A DNA stretch of 64,000 bases from Shouchella sp047238345. GTDB taxonomy: Bacteria; Bacillota; Bacilli; Bacillales; Bacillaceae_D. The stretch is from positions 372,001 through 436,000 of the forward strand of contig NZ_JBDFMQ010000001.1 in NCBI RefSeq assembly GCF_047238345.1, given 5' to 3'. The position numbers and the translations under genes are program-made. This document shows, one piece after another, positions 33,024 to 41,906 of the stretch. Position 1 is the first letter of the stretch; every line of letters begins with the position of its first letter. The notes below the pieces were generated by a model. It made no database searches. It was not told the DNA's origin and worked only from the letters and a program-made list of their open reading frames with translations.

Positions 33024-33590
33024 ATGAAAGATCTGAAACATGATGTACTCGTAGATGCAAAAGGGTTGGCTTGCCCAATGCCGATTGTGCGGACAAAAAA
33101 AGCGATGAAACACATCGAGCCAGGAAGTGTGGTTCAAATTCAAGCAACTGATAAGGGCTCTACTGCGGATGTAAAAGCATGGGCACAAAAAGCCGGGCAT
33201 GACTATATCGGTACTGCTGAAGAAGGCGACACCCTTAAGCATTACTTGCGTGCAGCTGGAAGTCGAGTAGAAGAAGCTCCTTCTTTCCCTCATGTTATTG
33301 ACAATGAAGGTTTGCAAACAGCCATTCAGACTAACGAACCCATGACGATTCTTGATGTCCGTGAAACGAATGAACATGAGGAGGCTCATATTCCAGGGGC
33401 TCAATCAATTCCGCTAGGAGAATTAGAAACGAGAATACAAGAAGTCGACAAAGAAAAAACCGTCTATGTCGTTTGTCGAACTGGCAATCGCAGCGACTTA
33501 GCGGCACACACATTATCGAAAAATGGCTACACGCAAGTGGTTAATGTGATTCCTGGTATGAGCAAGTGGAAAAATGAAGGAGGAAAGTAA
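33024..33590 (+). CDS. yrkF: TusA-rhodanese fusion sulfurtransferase
   Basis: A 188-residue two-domain protein. The TusA part (about 1-78) carries LACPMPIVRTKKAM, with Cys17 in the CPxP motif. The rhodanese part (about 95-186) carries the active loop VVCRTGNRSD with Cys151. This YrkF-like architecture should move sulfane sulfur between carrier and rhodanese cysteines, protecting against persulfide. ATG 33024 follows AAAGGGGTG; an upstream GTG is rejected. It is 1 base from the next gene. Confidence 0.92.
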   Translation: MKDLKHDVLVDAKGLACPMPIVRTKKAMKHIEPGSVVQIQATDKGSTADVKAWAQKAGHDYIGTAEEGDTLKHYLRAAGSRVEEAPSFPHVIDNEGLQTAIQTNEPMTILDVRETNEHEEAHIPGAQSIPLGELETRIQEVDKEKTVYVVCRTGNRSDLAAHTLSKNGYTQVVNVIPGMSKWKNEGGK

Positions 33591-33591
33591 G

Positions 33592-34719
33592 ATGAGTTTA
33601 AGAGCGATGTCAGCAAAAGAACTAGCAATGAAAGTGGTTCAGCAAGAGCCATTGTTTATTCTAGACGTTCGAAATGAAGATGCGTTCCAGGATTGGAAAG
33701 TGGAAGGCGCACAATTTGACTATTTGAACGTTCCTTATTTTGACCTACTGGATGGGGTAGAAGAAATCTTACCGAAACTCCCTTCTGATCAACCGATACT
33801 CGTTGTATGTGCAAAAGAAAATTCATCGATTATGGTTGGGGAGATGCTAGTCGAAGAAGGGTTGGATGTAGCTTATCTATCCGGTGGTATGAAGGCTTGG
33901 AGTGAACATTTAGAGCCCATCAAAGTAGCTGATTTAAGTGCAGGAGGCGAGTTGTACCAATTTGTACGGCTTGGAAAAGGCTGTCTTTCTTATATGGTAA
34001 TCTCGGGTAGTGAAGCCGTTATCATTGATTCAGCACGGATGACAGATGCTTATGTATCGCTTGCTAACGAAAAAGAAGTATCCATTGCGCATGTTTTAGA
34101 CACTCACTTACATGCAGATCATATCTCTGGGGGTCGGACCCTTGCCAAACAAACGAAGGCAACGTATTGGCTTCCTCCAAAGGATGCAGAAGGAGTGACA
34201 TTTAGCTATGAATCGATCGAAGACGGCACACACATCACCGTAGGGGCTACAACAATTGACATCCAGGCGCTCTATACACCAGGTCACACGATCGGTTCAA
34301 CGTCCTTCATTATTGACGATGTTTATCTGCTATCAGGGGATATTCTGTTTATTGATTCCATTGGTAGGCCCGACTTGGCAGGGAAAGCAGAAGACTGGGT
34401 AACGGATCTAAGAAACTCTCTCTATAGAAAATACAAAGACTTATCGTCAGAGCTAATTGTACTACCTGCTCATTTTATGAATGTGGATGAATTAAACGAA
34501 GACGGCAGCGTTGCAGAAAAATTAGGGGTCTTATTTGAAGAAAATCATGGTTTAACTGTGGATGATAAAACGACATTTCGCTCCATGGTGACAGACAATC
34601 TACCGCCACAACCGAATGCTTATCAAGAGATTCGCGAAACGAACCTAGGCGTTAAAAAACCAAGCGAAGAAGAACAACGAGAAATGGAAGTCGGACCAAA
34701 TCGCTGTGCCATTCGCTAA
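33592..34719 (+). CDS. yrkH: Rhodanese-metallo-beta-lactamase fusion (persulfide dioxygenase-like)
   Basis: A 375-residue fusion: N-terminal rhodanese domain (about 1-112, active Cys73 in VVCAKENSS) followed by a metallo-beta-lactamase fold (about 120-355) with THLHADH (His172, His174, Asp176, His177) and TPGHTIGST. The MBL part belongs to the ETHE1/CstB-type persulfide dioxygenases, which oxidise persulfides to sulfite or thiosulfate. Here the order is rhodanese then MBL, as in YrkH, and opposite to CstB. AAGGAGG precedes ATG 33592. The last segment is EVGPNRCAIR. Confidence 0.9.
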   Translation: MSLRAMSAKELAMKVVQQEPLFILDVRNEDAFQDWKVEGAQFDYLNVPYFDLLDGVEEILPKLPSDQPILVVCAKENSSIMVGEMLVEEGLDVAYLSGGMKAWSEHLEPIKVADLSAGGELYQFVRLGKGCLSYMVISGSEAVIIDSARMTDAYVSLANEKEVSIAHVLDTHLHADHISGGRTLAKQTKATYWLPPKDAEGVTFSYESIEDGTHITVGATTIDIQALYTPGHTIGSTSFIIDDVYLLSGDILFIDSIGRPDLAGKAEDWVTDLRNSLYRKYKDLSSELIVLPAHFMNVDELNEDGSVAEKLGVLFEENHGLTVDDKTTFRSMVTDNLPPQPNAYQEIRETNLGVKKPSEEEQREMEVGPNRCAIR

Positions 34720-34736
34720 ACAAAAAGGAGACGATA

Positions 34737-34970
34737 ATGATGGATGTAAACAAAGTATTAGACGCTAAAGGAATGGCATGTCCAATGCCCATTGTAAAAA
34801 CGAAAAAAGAAATGAAGGAACTAAACGTTGGGGAAGTTTTAGAGGTGCAAGCAACGGATCAAGGGGCATTAAAGGATTTTGAAGCGTGGGCTAATTCTAC
34901 TGGACATGAATTGTTACAGTCAAAAGAAGAAGGTGGCGTTCTCACCTTCTATATAAAAAAAGGCGAGTAA
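34737..34970 (+). CDS. yrkI: TusA-family sulfur carrier
   Basis: A 77-residue single-domain TusA protein with ACPMPIVKTKKEMKEL (CPxP cysteine at about position 15) and the ATDQGALKDFEAWANST region. It is similar to the TusA half of the fusion gene upstream, so the locus has two TusA domains. It lies 17 bases after yrkH with an aaggag ribosome site. It should hold and hand on sulfane sulfur. A terminator follows it. Confidence 0.92.
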   Translation: MMDVNKVLDAKGMACPMPIVKTKKEMKELNVGEVLEVQATDQGALKDFEAWANSTGHELLQSKEEGGVLTFYIKKGE

Positions 34971-34981
34971 AGAATGATGAG

Positions 34982-35010
34982 AAGAGGGCGAAGGAATCCC
35001 TCTTTTTTAT
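34982..35010 (+). terminator. Internal terminator between yrkI and the TauE/SafE gene
   Basis: AAGAGGG / CCCTCTT stem, 9-base loop, then T6. It would reduce expression of the membrane protein relative to the sulfur carriers. Confidence 0.75.
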
Positions 35011-35026
35011 CGGTTAGGAGATTTTT

Positions 35027-35803
35027 ATGGACATCTTGTTCATTATCACGATTTTCTTCATTGGCTTTTTCGGTTCATTTATTTCAGGGATGGTTGGGGT
35101 TGGTGGTTCAATTATAAAATACCCCATGCTCCTCTTTATTCCACCGATGCTCGGTTTCACTGCTTTTTCGGCACATGAAGTATCAGGTATTAGTGCCGTA
35201 CAAGTCTTTTTTGCCGCCTTAGCAGGTGTATGGGCCTATCGAGGTACAGGCTATTTACACCGCAAACTTATTATCTATATGGGAAGCAGCATTTTAATTG
35301 GGAGTTTTATCGGGGCGTTTGCGTCAAACTTCTTCCCTGAAAGCTCAGTTAATCTCGTCTATGCCTTATTAGCAACGATTGCGGTTGTACTAATGTTTCT
35401 GCCTAAGAAACAAATTCCTGAACAACCAGCCAACCAAATCTCCTTCAATCGAGCTCTTGCGGCTAGTTTATCGTTTATTGTTGGGATCGCTTCAGGGATT
35501 GTTGGAGCGGCAGGGTCATTTTTGCTCGTTCCGATCATGTTAACCGTATTAAAGTTACCTACACGAGTAACCATTGCTACCTCTCTTGCGGTCACATTCA
35601 TCTCTTCAATCGGCTCAACGGTTGGGAAAGTAGCGACCGATCAAGTGTTATATGGTCCCGCAATTGTTATGATTATTGCAAGTGTTCTTGCTGCTCCTAT
35701 TGGTGCGAAATGTGGTCAAAACATGAACACGAAAGTCCTGCAATGGTTGTTAGCGCTGCTTATTCTAGGATCTGCGATTCAAATATGGATGACACTCTTT
35801 TAA
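35027..35803 (+). CDS. yrkJ: TauE/SafE-family sulfur-compound exporter
   Basis: A 258-residue membrane protein of the TauE/SafE (TSUP) family, with about eight helices. The repeated glycine-rich segments SGMVGVGGSIIKYPMLLF (N-half) and ASGIVGAAGSFLLVPIM (C-half) are the family signature. In this operon it likely exports sulfite, thiosulfate or related products of persulfide oxidation, or imports them; direction is unproven. Ribosome site ttaggag. It is the last gene of the cluster, behind an internal terminator. Confidence 0.88.
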   Translation: MDILFIITIFFIGFFGSFISGMVGVGGSIIKYPMLLFIPPMLGFTAFSAHEVSGISAVQVFFAALAGVWAYRGTGYLHRKLIIYMGSSILIGSFIGAFASNFFPESSVNLVYALLATIAVVLMFLPKKQIPEQPANQISFNRALAASLSFIVGIASGIVGAAGSFLLVPIMLTVLKLPTRVTIATSLAVTFISSIGSTVGKVATDQVLYGPAIVMIIASVLAAPIGAKCGQNMNTKVLQWLLALLILGSAIQIWMTLF

Positions 35804-35824
35804 TTGTTAAGTATTTAAAAAGTC

Positions 35825-35846
35825 CGCTTCACGATGAAGCGTTTTC
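35825..35846 (+). terminator. Terminator at the end of the persulfide operon
   Basis: CGCTTCA-CGA-TGAAGCG stem-loop followed by TTTT. Confidence 0.82.
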
Positions 35847-35869
35847 ATTAAAAAATTATAAAAAAACTC

Positions 35870-35899
35870 TTGCATTCTGAAAATAAAATCTGCTACACT
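35870..35899 (+). promoter_or_regulatory. Promoter upstream of the SAM riboswitch
   Basis: TTGCAT (35870-35875), 18-base spacer, TACACT (35894-35899), placing transcription start just before the aptamer. Confidence 0.6.
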
Positions 35900-35925
35900 A
35901 CGTTCAACAACTAATTAAATATTTT

Positions 35926-36025
35926 CTTATTAAGAGGAGCGGAGGGACTGGCCCGATGACGCTTCAGCAACCCCACTATGGTGGAAGGTGCTAATGCCTG
36001 CAGGAAAACTTCCTGGATGATAAGA
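35926..36025 (+). ncRNA. SAM-I (S-box) riboswitch aptamer
   Basis: A complete S-box: P1 strand CTTAT...ATAAG, AAGAGGAGCGGAGGGACTGG, CCGATGACGCTTCAGCAACC, GGTGGAAGGTGCTAATGCC and the closing GATAAGAG. It controls the metNPQ operon: when SAM is abundant the terminator at 36050-36082 forms, so methionine uptake is turned off. Confidence 0.97.
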
Positions 36026-36049
36026 GCGTGGATAATTCATTGACTTTTC

Positions 36050-36083
36050 GCCCCTCTTTCATTTTTGGAAGAGGGGCTTTTTA
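36050..36083 (+). terminator. Riboswitch terminator
   Basis: GCCCCTCTTTC / GGAAGAGGGGC hairpin followed by T5. It is the expression platform of the S-box. Confidence 0.93.
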
Positions 36084-36167
36084 CATGTTAAAAAAGGAAA
36101 GACGAAGATATCAGGGAGCGTTTTATTAAATAATCTGATTAAATATATATGGATAGGAGGAAATGGT

Positions 36168-37205
36168 GTGATTGAATTCAAAGGTGTCTCAAAAACATTT
36201 TCATCGAATGGGCAAGACATCCATGCACTGCGCGAAATTGATTTACAAATTGAAAAGGGCGATATATATGGGGTCATTGGTTTTAGTGGAGCGGGTAAAA
36301 GCACACTCATTCGGACTGTTAACTTAATTGAAAGACCCACAGCAGGTGAAGTGATTGTGAATAAAGAGAATTTAATGCACCTAAATTCTCGTCAACTTCA
36401 AAGAGCCAAGCGAAATATCGGGATGATTTTCCAACACTTTAATTTACTTCAATCGAAAACAGTGTTTGAAAATGTTGCGACGCCATTGCGTTTAGTAAAG
36501 ACAAAGAAATCGGCTGTGAATCAGCGTGTAAATGAACTATTAAGCTATGTGGGCTTAGAAGCATTTGCTTCACGTTATCCAGATCAGCTTTCAGGTGGAC
36601 AGAAGCAGCGGGTAGGAATTGCTCGGGCCCTTGCATCAAACCCTGAAATTCTCTTATGTGATGAAGCAACGTCGGCGCTTGATCCGGAAACAACGAGCTC
36701 GATTTTGCAGCTTTTAAAGCAAATTAATAAAGAATACAACATTACCATATTGATGATTACACATGAACTCGGTGTTGTTCGTGAGATTTGTAATAAAGTT
36801 GCAGTGATGGATGATGGACGCATCGTTGAAGAGGGTAACGTTGAAAAAGTACTCTCTCAACCTGTACATGAGACAACGAAGAAGTTTGTTCGATCGATTA
36901 TACCTGATGACCTACCGCAAAAAGTGAAGCAACATCTTGAAAATAAAGAGAGTGACGAACGAATCTACCATGTCCAGATTACGGACGATGCGGACCAAAC
37001 AGCGCTTTTCAATGATTTAGTTCATCAAGGACTGAATGTTTCACTTCTTCATGCTTCGATGCACGAAATTCGTGAAACTACGTTTGGATCAATCTATGTA
37101 CGTGTGAAGGGAGATGCGGTTGCTCAACAAGCTGCACAACGTTATTTTGATAAAACATCTTCAGAGATAAAGGAGGTAACAGCACATGCTGGACTGGTTG
37201 CCTGA
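36168..37205 (+). CDS. metN: Methionine ABC transporter ATPase MetN
   Basis: A 345-residue ATP-binding subunit importing L-methionine and related compounds. Walker A GFSGAGKST, signature LSGGQKQR, Walker B ILLCDEATSALD and H-loop THELG are present in residues 30-200. The C-terminal 100 residues are the NIL regulatory domain that binds methionine. The GTG start follows GGAGG. Its end overlaps metP by 20 bases. First gene behind the SAM riboswitch. Confidence 0.96.
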   Translation: MIEFKGVSKTFSSNGQDIHALREIDLQIEKGDIYGVIGFSGAGKSTLIRTVNLIERPTAGEVIVNKENLMHLNSRQLQRAKRNIGMIFQHFNLLQSKTVFENVATPLRLVKTKKSAVNQRVNELLSYVGLEAFASRYPDQLSGGQKQRVGIARALASNPEILLCDEATSALDPETTSSILQLLKQINKEYNITILMITHELGVVREICNKVAVMDDGRIVEEGNVEKVLSQPVHETTKKFVRSIIPDDLPQKVKQHLENKESDERIYHVQITDDADQTALFNDLVHQGLNVSLLHASMHEIRETTFGSIYVRVKGDAVAQQAAQRYFDKTSSEIKEVTAHAGLVA

Positions 37206-37866
37206 ACCGATTCGCCCACAAATTTCAAATGATATTTTAGTCGATGCAATGTTTGAGACCATTTATATGGTGGCTTGGTCATTATTATTTTCAGCGATTC
37301 TTGGAGTCGTGCTCGGCATTATTCTTGTCGTGACGAGGCCAGGTCATATTATGGAAAACCGTGTTGTCTACAATGCGATCAACCCGGTTATTAATGTCTT
37401 GCGGTCAATTCCATTTATTATTTTGCTTGTTGCCATTATTCCGTTAACGCGTTTGCTTGTTGGGACTTCTTTAGGAACGACAGCGGCGATTGTGCCGCTC
37501 GTGTTTTATGCAGGCCCTTATATCGCTCGTTTAATCGAAAACTCTTTGTTAGAAATCGAGCCTGGCATTATTGAAGCGGCTGATTCGATGGGGGCTTCGA
37601 AATGGCAAATTATTTTTAAATTTCTCGTCCCTGAAGCAATGAGTTCCCTCATTCTCAGCATGACAACTGCTACGATCGGACTTGTAGGTGCAACCGCTAT
37701 GGCTGGTGCAATTGGGGCAGGAGGAATTGGCGATGTTGCGATTGCTTATGGGTATAACCGTTTTGATGACGGGACAATGTTTGTAACCGTAATGATTTTA
37801 ATTCTGATGGTTCAAGCGATTCAAACATTTGGAAACATCGCTTCTAAAAAAGTAAGAAGACGATAG
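37186..37866 (+). CDS. metP: Methionine ABC transporter permease MetP (MetI)
   Basis: A 226-residue permease with about five helices. The EAA-type coupling loop is EAADSMGASKWQIIFKFLVP. N-terminal DAMFETIYMVAWSLLFSAIL and the glycine-rich AGAIGAGGIGDVAIAYGY segment are typical of MetI proteins. It forms the membrane channel with MetN and MetQ. An AAGGAGG site inside metN precedes the ATG. Confidence 0.95.
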   Translation: MLDWLPEPIRPQISNDILVDAMFETIYMVAWSLLFSAILGVVLGIILVVTRPGHIMENRVVYNAINPVINVLRSIPFIILLVAIIPLTRLLVGTSLGTTAAIVPLVFYAGPYIARLIENSLLEIEPGIIEAADSMGASKWQIIFKFLVPEAMSSLILSMTTATIGLVGATAMAGAIGAGGIGDVAIAYGYNRFDDGTMFVTVMILILMVQAIQTFGNIASKKVRRR

Positions 37867-37888
37867 AGAGAGAAGGAGAGAACATCTT

Positions 37889-38758
37889 ATGAAAAAAATT
37901 CATCAAGCCCTGTTAGTAGCAGGTGCCACAATCGTTACATTAACAGCATGCGGAAACGACACATCTACTCTTGCTGATGTAGGAGACGCCTACAGTCCAG
38001 AAAACCCTGTTGATGTGAAAGTGGGCATCACTGGTTCGGACTCACCTGAGTGGAATCATGTTGCAAAGTTGGCGGAAGAAGAAGGGATTAACGTAGAAAT
38101 CGTTCGGTTTAGCGACTATGTTCAGCCAAATCAAGCATTAGCAGATGGATCGATTGATATAAACGCGTTCCAAACGGTATCTTTCTTTGACAATTTTAGA
38201 GAAGAACACGATTTAGACTTAGCTGCTATTGGCTCAACTGTGCTTGCGCCAATGGGGTTGTATTCTGATAAATTTGACAATGTCGATGATATCCCAGATG
38301 GGGCTGAAATTACGATCGATCGTGAAATTACAAATCAAGCGAGAAACTTAATGCTGCTGGCAGAAGCAGGGCTGCTTGAATTAGAAGATGATTTTGGTGT
38401 GACGAGTGGGCTTGATCAAATTAAAGACAATCCGAAAGATTTAACACTGACAGAAATCGCACCGGCCAATGCGCCTCGTTTAATGCAAGATGTTGATGCT
38501 TCAGTTATTAATAATGGATTCGCTGTTGATGCGGGCCTTAGTCCGGCAGAGGATGCCATTTTTAGAGAAGACGAGACAGCTACACCGTATATTAATATCA
38601 TTGCTGCTCAAACAAAAGATCAAGACAATCCTGTGTTGCAACGCCTTGTCGAGATATATCAGTCGGAAGACGTGGAGAATGTCATTTTAGAAGAACATAA
38701 AGGGGCTCGAATCCCGACAGCTATTTCGTTAGATGAGTTAAATAGCTATCCTAGATAA
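37889..38758 (+). CDS. metQ: Methionine-binding lipoprotein MetQ
   Basis: A 289-residue extracellular lipoprotein (NLPA family). Signal peptide ends TLTAC with Cys21 as lipidation site. The NLPA pattern follows: VKVGITGSDSPEWNHVAK, INAFQTVSFFDNF, EITIDREITNQARNL, NNGFAVDAGLSP. It captures methionine (often D- or L-forms) for MetNP. It is 22 bases after metP. The mature protein is acidic. It is followed by the M20 amidohydrolase gene with no terminator between them. Confidence 0.95.
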   Translation: MKKIHQALLVAGATIVTLTACGNDTSTLADVGDAYSPENPVDVKVGITGSDSPEWNHVAKLAEEEGINVEIVRFSDYVQPNQALADGSIDINAFQTVSFFDNFREEHDLDLAAIGSTVLAPMGLYSDKFDNVDDIPDGAEITIDREITNQARNLMLLAEAGLLELEDDFGVTSGLDQIKDNPKDLTLTEIAPANAPRLMQDVDASVINNGFAVDAGLSPAEDAIFREDETATPYINIIAAQTKDQDNPVLQRLVEIYQSEDVENVILEEHKGARIPTAISLDELNSYPR

Positions 38759-38776
38759 TGGTGAGGAGTGATCAAG

Positions 38777-39982
38777 ATGCCAACAGCGATAAAAGAAATT
38801 CAAGAAGCCATTCAAGCGCATTTGATTCAACATCGCTTAACTTATATTAAAACCAGTCATGCGATTCATGAAAATCCAGAAGTCGGTAATGAAGAAGTGT
38901 TTGCTTCTTTAACCTTAACAACCTTATTAAGAGAAGCGGGTTTCACAATTAAAGAAGGCATTGCTGGTCATCCAACCGGATTTGTTGCTGAAAAGCGCGT
39001 AGGCGAAGGACCAACGATTGCTTTTCTTGCTGAATATGACGCGTTACCGGGATTAGGACATGCTTGTGGTCATAATATCATTGGAACCACTAGTGTAGCC
39101 GCCGGTATTGCGCTAGCAGAACAATTAGAAGAGATTGGTGGGCGTGTTGTCGTGCTTGGTACACCTGCTGAAGAGGGCGGAACGAACGGAAGTGCGAAAG
39201 GAAGCTTTGTACGTGAAGGCTATTTAGAAGGCATTGACGCTGCCTTAATTATTCACCCTGCGAACGAAACAAGACCGTCAGGCGCCTCGCTTGCTGTTGA
39301 TCCTGTTGATTATATTTTTCGCGGTGTTTCTGCGCATGCGTCTGGTTCCCCGGAAAAAGGAGTAAATGCACTCGATGCAGTCATCCAGCTTTTTAACGGC
39401 ATAAATGCGCTACGTCAGCATGTCACAGACGATGTTCGCATCCATGGGATCATCCCAGATGGCGGAGATGCGCCAAATATCGTGCCAGACTATGCGCGAG
39501 CAAGATTTTATATTCGAGCTGATTCACGGCCGAAAGCAAATGATGTACGTGCGAAAGTAGATGCGATTGCGCAAGGAGCTGCATTAGCAACAGGGGCAGA
39601 AGTGGAGATTGCGGAGTTTCAAAATAAAGTTGATAACCTCATCCCAAATAACACGTTAAATGAGGTGTTTACAGAAACATTTACCTGCCTAGGCGAAACG
39701 GTTATTCCTGGGGAAAGAGATGGGCTTGGTTCAACCGATACTGGCAACATTAGTCAAGTGGTTCCGACGATTCATCCATATATTAAAATTGGGTCGAGTG
39801 ATCTAATTGCACATACCGTACCTTTCCGAGAAGCTGCGGCTTCGCAAAAAGGAGATGAAGCCTTACTAACAGGCGCTAAAGGTCTAGCGCTCATTGGCTA
39901 TCAGCTCCTTACGAATCCAGTCATACTTGAAAAAGCAAAAGATGAACTTGAAGTTCGAAAAAGAGTGGCAGAGACACGATAG
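38777..39982 (+). CDS. M20-family amidohydrolase in the methionine operon
   Basis: A 401-residue M20D metallo-amidohydrolase. Motifs: AEYDALPGLGHACGHNIIG (metal Asp/His), TPAEEGGTNGSAKGSF (catalytic Glu) and VDPVDYIFRGVSAHASGSP (dimerisation domain). Its position behind metNPQ under the SAM riboswitch suggests it frees an amino acid, such as methionine, from an N-acyl or dipeptide form imported by the transporter; this is inference. ATG 38777 has GAGGAG upstream; a GTG three codons earlier is rejected. Confidence 0.85.
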   Translation: MPTAIKEIQEAIQAHLIQHRLTYIKTSHAIHENPEVGNEEVFASLTLTTLLREAGFTIKEGIAGHPTGFVAEKRVGEGPTIAFLAEYDALPGLGHACGHNIIGTTSVAAGIALAEQLEEIGGRVVVLGTPAEEGGTNGSAKGSFVREGYLEGIDAALIIHPANETRPSGASLAVDPVDYIFRGVSAHASGSPEKGVNALDAVIQLFNGINALRQHVTDDVRIHGIIPDGGDAPNIVPDYARARFYIRADSRPKANDVRAKVDAIAQGAALATGAEVEIAEFQNKVDNLIPNNTLNEVFTETFTCLGETVIPGERDGLGSTDTGNISQVVPTIHPYIKIGSSDLIAHTVPFREAAASQKGDEALLTGAKGLALIGYQLLTNPVILEKAKDELEVRKRVAETR

Positions 39983-39984
39983 TC

Positions 39985-40018
39985 GTAAAGACGGTACTAA
40001 GGGACCGTCTTTACGTTT
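39985..40018 (+). terminator. Terminator of the met operon
   Basis: An 11-bp perfect stem GTAAAGACGGT / ACCGTCTTTAC with an 8-base loop; the following T tract is short. It overlaps the end of convergent ligD. Confidence 0.65.
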
Positions 40019-41822
40019 GTGCCAGAAGTTTATTAAGCTGATGAAGGACTTGTGTAAATTGTTTACCTTGTTCATCTACATTGTGACGAAACGTTTGGAA
40101 CGGGTCACCTTCTGTTTGGAGACGTTTTAAAACGGTTGGCAATGTAAACATTGACGGTTCAAGTTTAGGTGTCACGTCTTCCCAATAAAGCGGAGTGGCG
40201 ACCCATCCACGGACATGACCACGAGGTGAGTAAGGTGCAATAATCGTTTTGCCATCATCGTGTTGTAAATAATCCACATATAAGCGGTCTTTTCGATTTT
40301 TCTTTAACCGTTCAAGCGTGAACAAGTCTGTGTTTTGTTCCACGACATATGTACTTATAAAGCGACAGAAGACTCTTGTCTCTTCATAAGTGAACTGATC
40401 CTCCGGTAAAGGCAAATAAAGCTGCAACCCTTTGTTTCCAGACGTTTTAAGATAAACCTGTAATCCAAAGGAATCAATCACTTCTTTTAACGCAATGGCT
40501 GCTTTGACCGCTAAAGAAAAGTGGTTCACATCAGGTGGGTCTAAATCAAACACCAATTCTGATGGACGTGTCTGATCTTTCTTTTGAAAAGGCAAATGGT
40601 ACTCTAATACAAGCTGATTCCCAAGCCATAGCAATGATTCAGTACTGTTACAGACAACATAGTCAATATCATCCTTTTTATACGTTTCTATAAAAGCAGG
40701 TGCATAGTCAGGACAGTTTTTTTGGAAAAATGATTCGCCGTTTGACCCGTGAGGATAGCGAATTGATGTGAGCAGCCGTTCCGTAAAAAAAGGAAGCATA
40801 GCAGGTGCTACAGTATGCAAGTACTGTAAAAAATCTATTTTTTCAAATTTGATTGCTGGCCATATCGGTTTATCTCCACTTGTAATGTCGACCTTAGAAG
40901 GCAGAGGATTGATCTGTTGGAGGAGATGTTGCCACGTGCAACGCTCAGCTTCTTCTTCAAGTAAGAAGGAATGGAAAAATGGCTCTCGTAAGTGCACGCC
41001 ATCAAAGCCGATGCAGCCAATTTTTACACAGATCGATGGTGACAAGGACCATTTTTCTTTATCAATACGTGTACCGTTTTTCTCGAAAAGCGCAGCGAGC
41101 ATTAAACGATCTTCAGTTTTTAAACCATTTGAAAACTGAACAATTGGAACGAGCGTATTGCCTTGATAAACGGCACCTTGAAAATAACCGTTCCCTTTTT
41201 CGTATTCGGTCAAAATGACGTGAGCGTATTGATAGTACTTGATTTTCAGCCACTGAGTCGATCGTTTCGTTTCATAAACGCTTGTTTCCTTTTTTGCGAT
41301 AATGCCTTCCCCGTTATGTTGCTCAATAACCGATTCTATCTCTTTTGTAGTCTGAAACGTTTGAATGATAGGCAGAACTGGCGAATCGAAAGGAAGTGAA
41401 TGCAACGTTCGTTTTCGGTCTTTTAAGGGTCGCTCTAATAGTGAAACGCCTTTTTCCATCAAAAGGTCAAAAATCATGAGTGTTAGAGGCAAGCGCTGTG
41501 CGTATTTTATAATCTGTGTCTTCGTACGAAGTTTTGCGCGTCGTTGGACAATGGAGAAGTTACTTTGATAGGGATTTACCTTGGAAATGATCTCTGCATC
41601 TAATAGAAGCGGGAGGTGATTTCTTATTTTTGATTTCATTTCCGTACAAGCATCAATAATCTCAGGAAACGAATTCGTTAGTTCTTTTTCATTTCGACTA
41701 AATAAACGAGGCCCTGTTTCATCCCAGTGAAGTAAGCATCGATACCCATCGTATTTCACTTCATAACGCCAATGATCTCCTTTAGGGAGCTTGGGTGCTG
41801 TTGTGGCTAACATCGGTTTCAT
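40011..41822 (-). CDS. ligD: NHEJ ATP-dependent DNA ligase/polymerase LigD
   Basis: A 603-residue non-homologous end-joining enzyme. The N-terminal ligase domain (about 1-300) has EVKYDGYRC with Lys23 as the AMP-linked residue, and SIRYPHGSNGESFFQ lies at the domain junction. The C-terminal polymerase/primase domain (about 315-595) carries VFDLDPPDVNHF, supplying catalytic aspartates. The phosphoesterase domain found in mycobacterial LigD is absent, as in Bacillus YkoU. GAGGTG precedes the ATG. It lies divergent from ku across 84 bases. Confidence 0.94.
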   Translation of the reverse strand: MKPMLATTAPKLPKGDHWRYEVKYDGYRCLLHWDETGPRLFSRNEKELTNSFPEIIDACTEMKSKIRNHLPLLLDAEIISKVNPYQSNFSIVQRRAKLRTKTQIIKYAQRLPLTLMIFDLLMEKGVSLLERPLKDRKRTLHSLPFDSPVLPIIQTFQTTKEIESVIEQHNGEGIIAKKETSVYETKRSTQWLKIKYYQYAHVILTEYEKGNGYFQGAVYQGNTLVPIVQFSNGLKTEDRLMLAALFEKNGTRIDKEKWSLSPSICVKIGCIGFDGVHLREPFFHSFLLEEEAERCTWQHLLQQINPLPSKVDITSGDKPIWPAIKFEKIDFLQYLHTVAPAMLPFFTERLLTSIRYPHGSNGESFFQKNCPDYAPAFIETYKKDDIDYVVCNSTESLLWLGNQLVLEYHLPFQKKDQTRPSELVFDLDPPDVNHFSLAVKAAIALKEVIDSFGLQVYLKTSGNKGLQLYLPLPEDQFTYEETRVFCRFISTYVVEQNTDLFTLERLKKNRKDRLYVDYLQHDDGKTIIAPYSPRGHVRGWVATPLYWEDVTPKLEPSMFTLPTVLKRLQTEGDPFQTFRHNVDEQGKQFTQVLHQLNKLLAQT

Positions 41823-41906
41823 CTTTTCACCTCACCCCTTTAGTCTGACCTCGACTACATAAAATATGAGTTTTCCCCACATATTAAGGAAAAAGGATGT
41901 GAAGGC

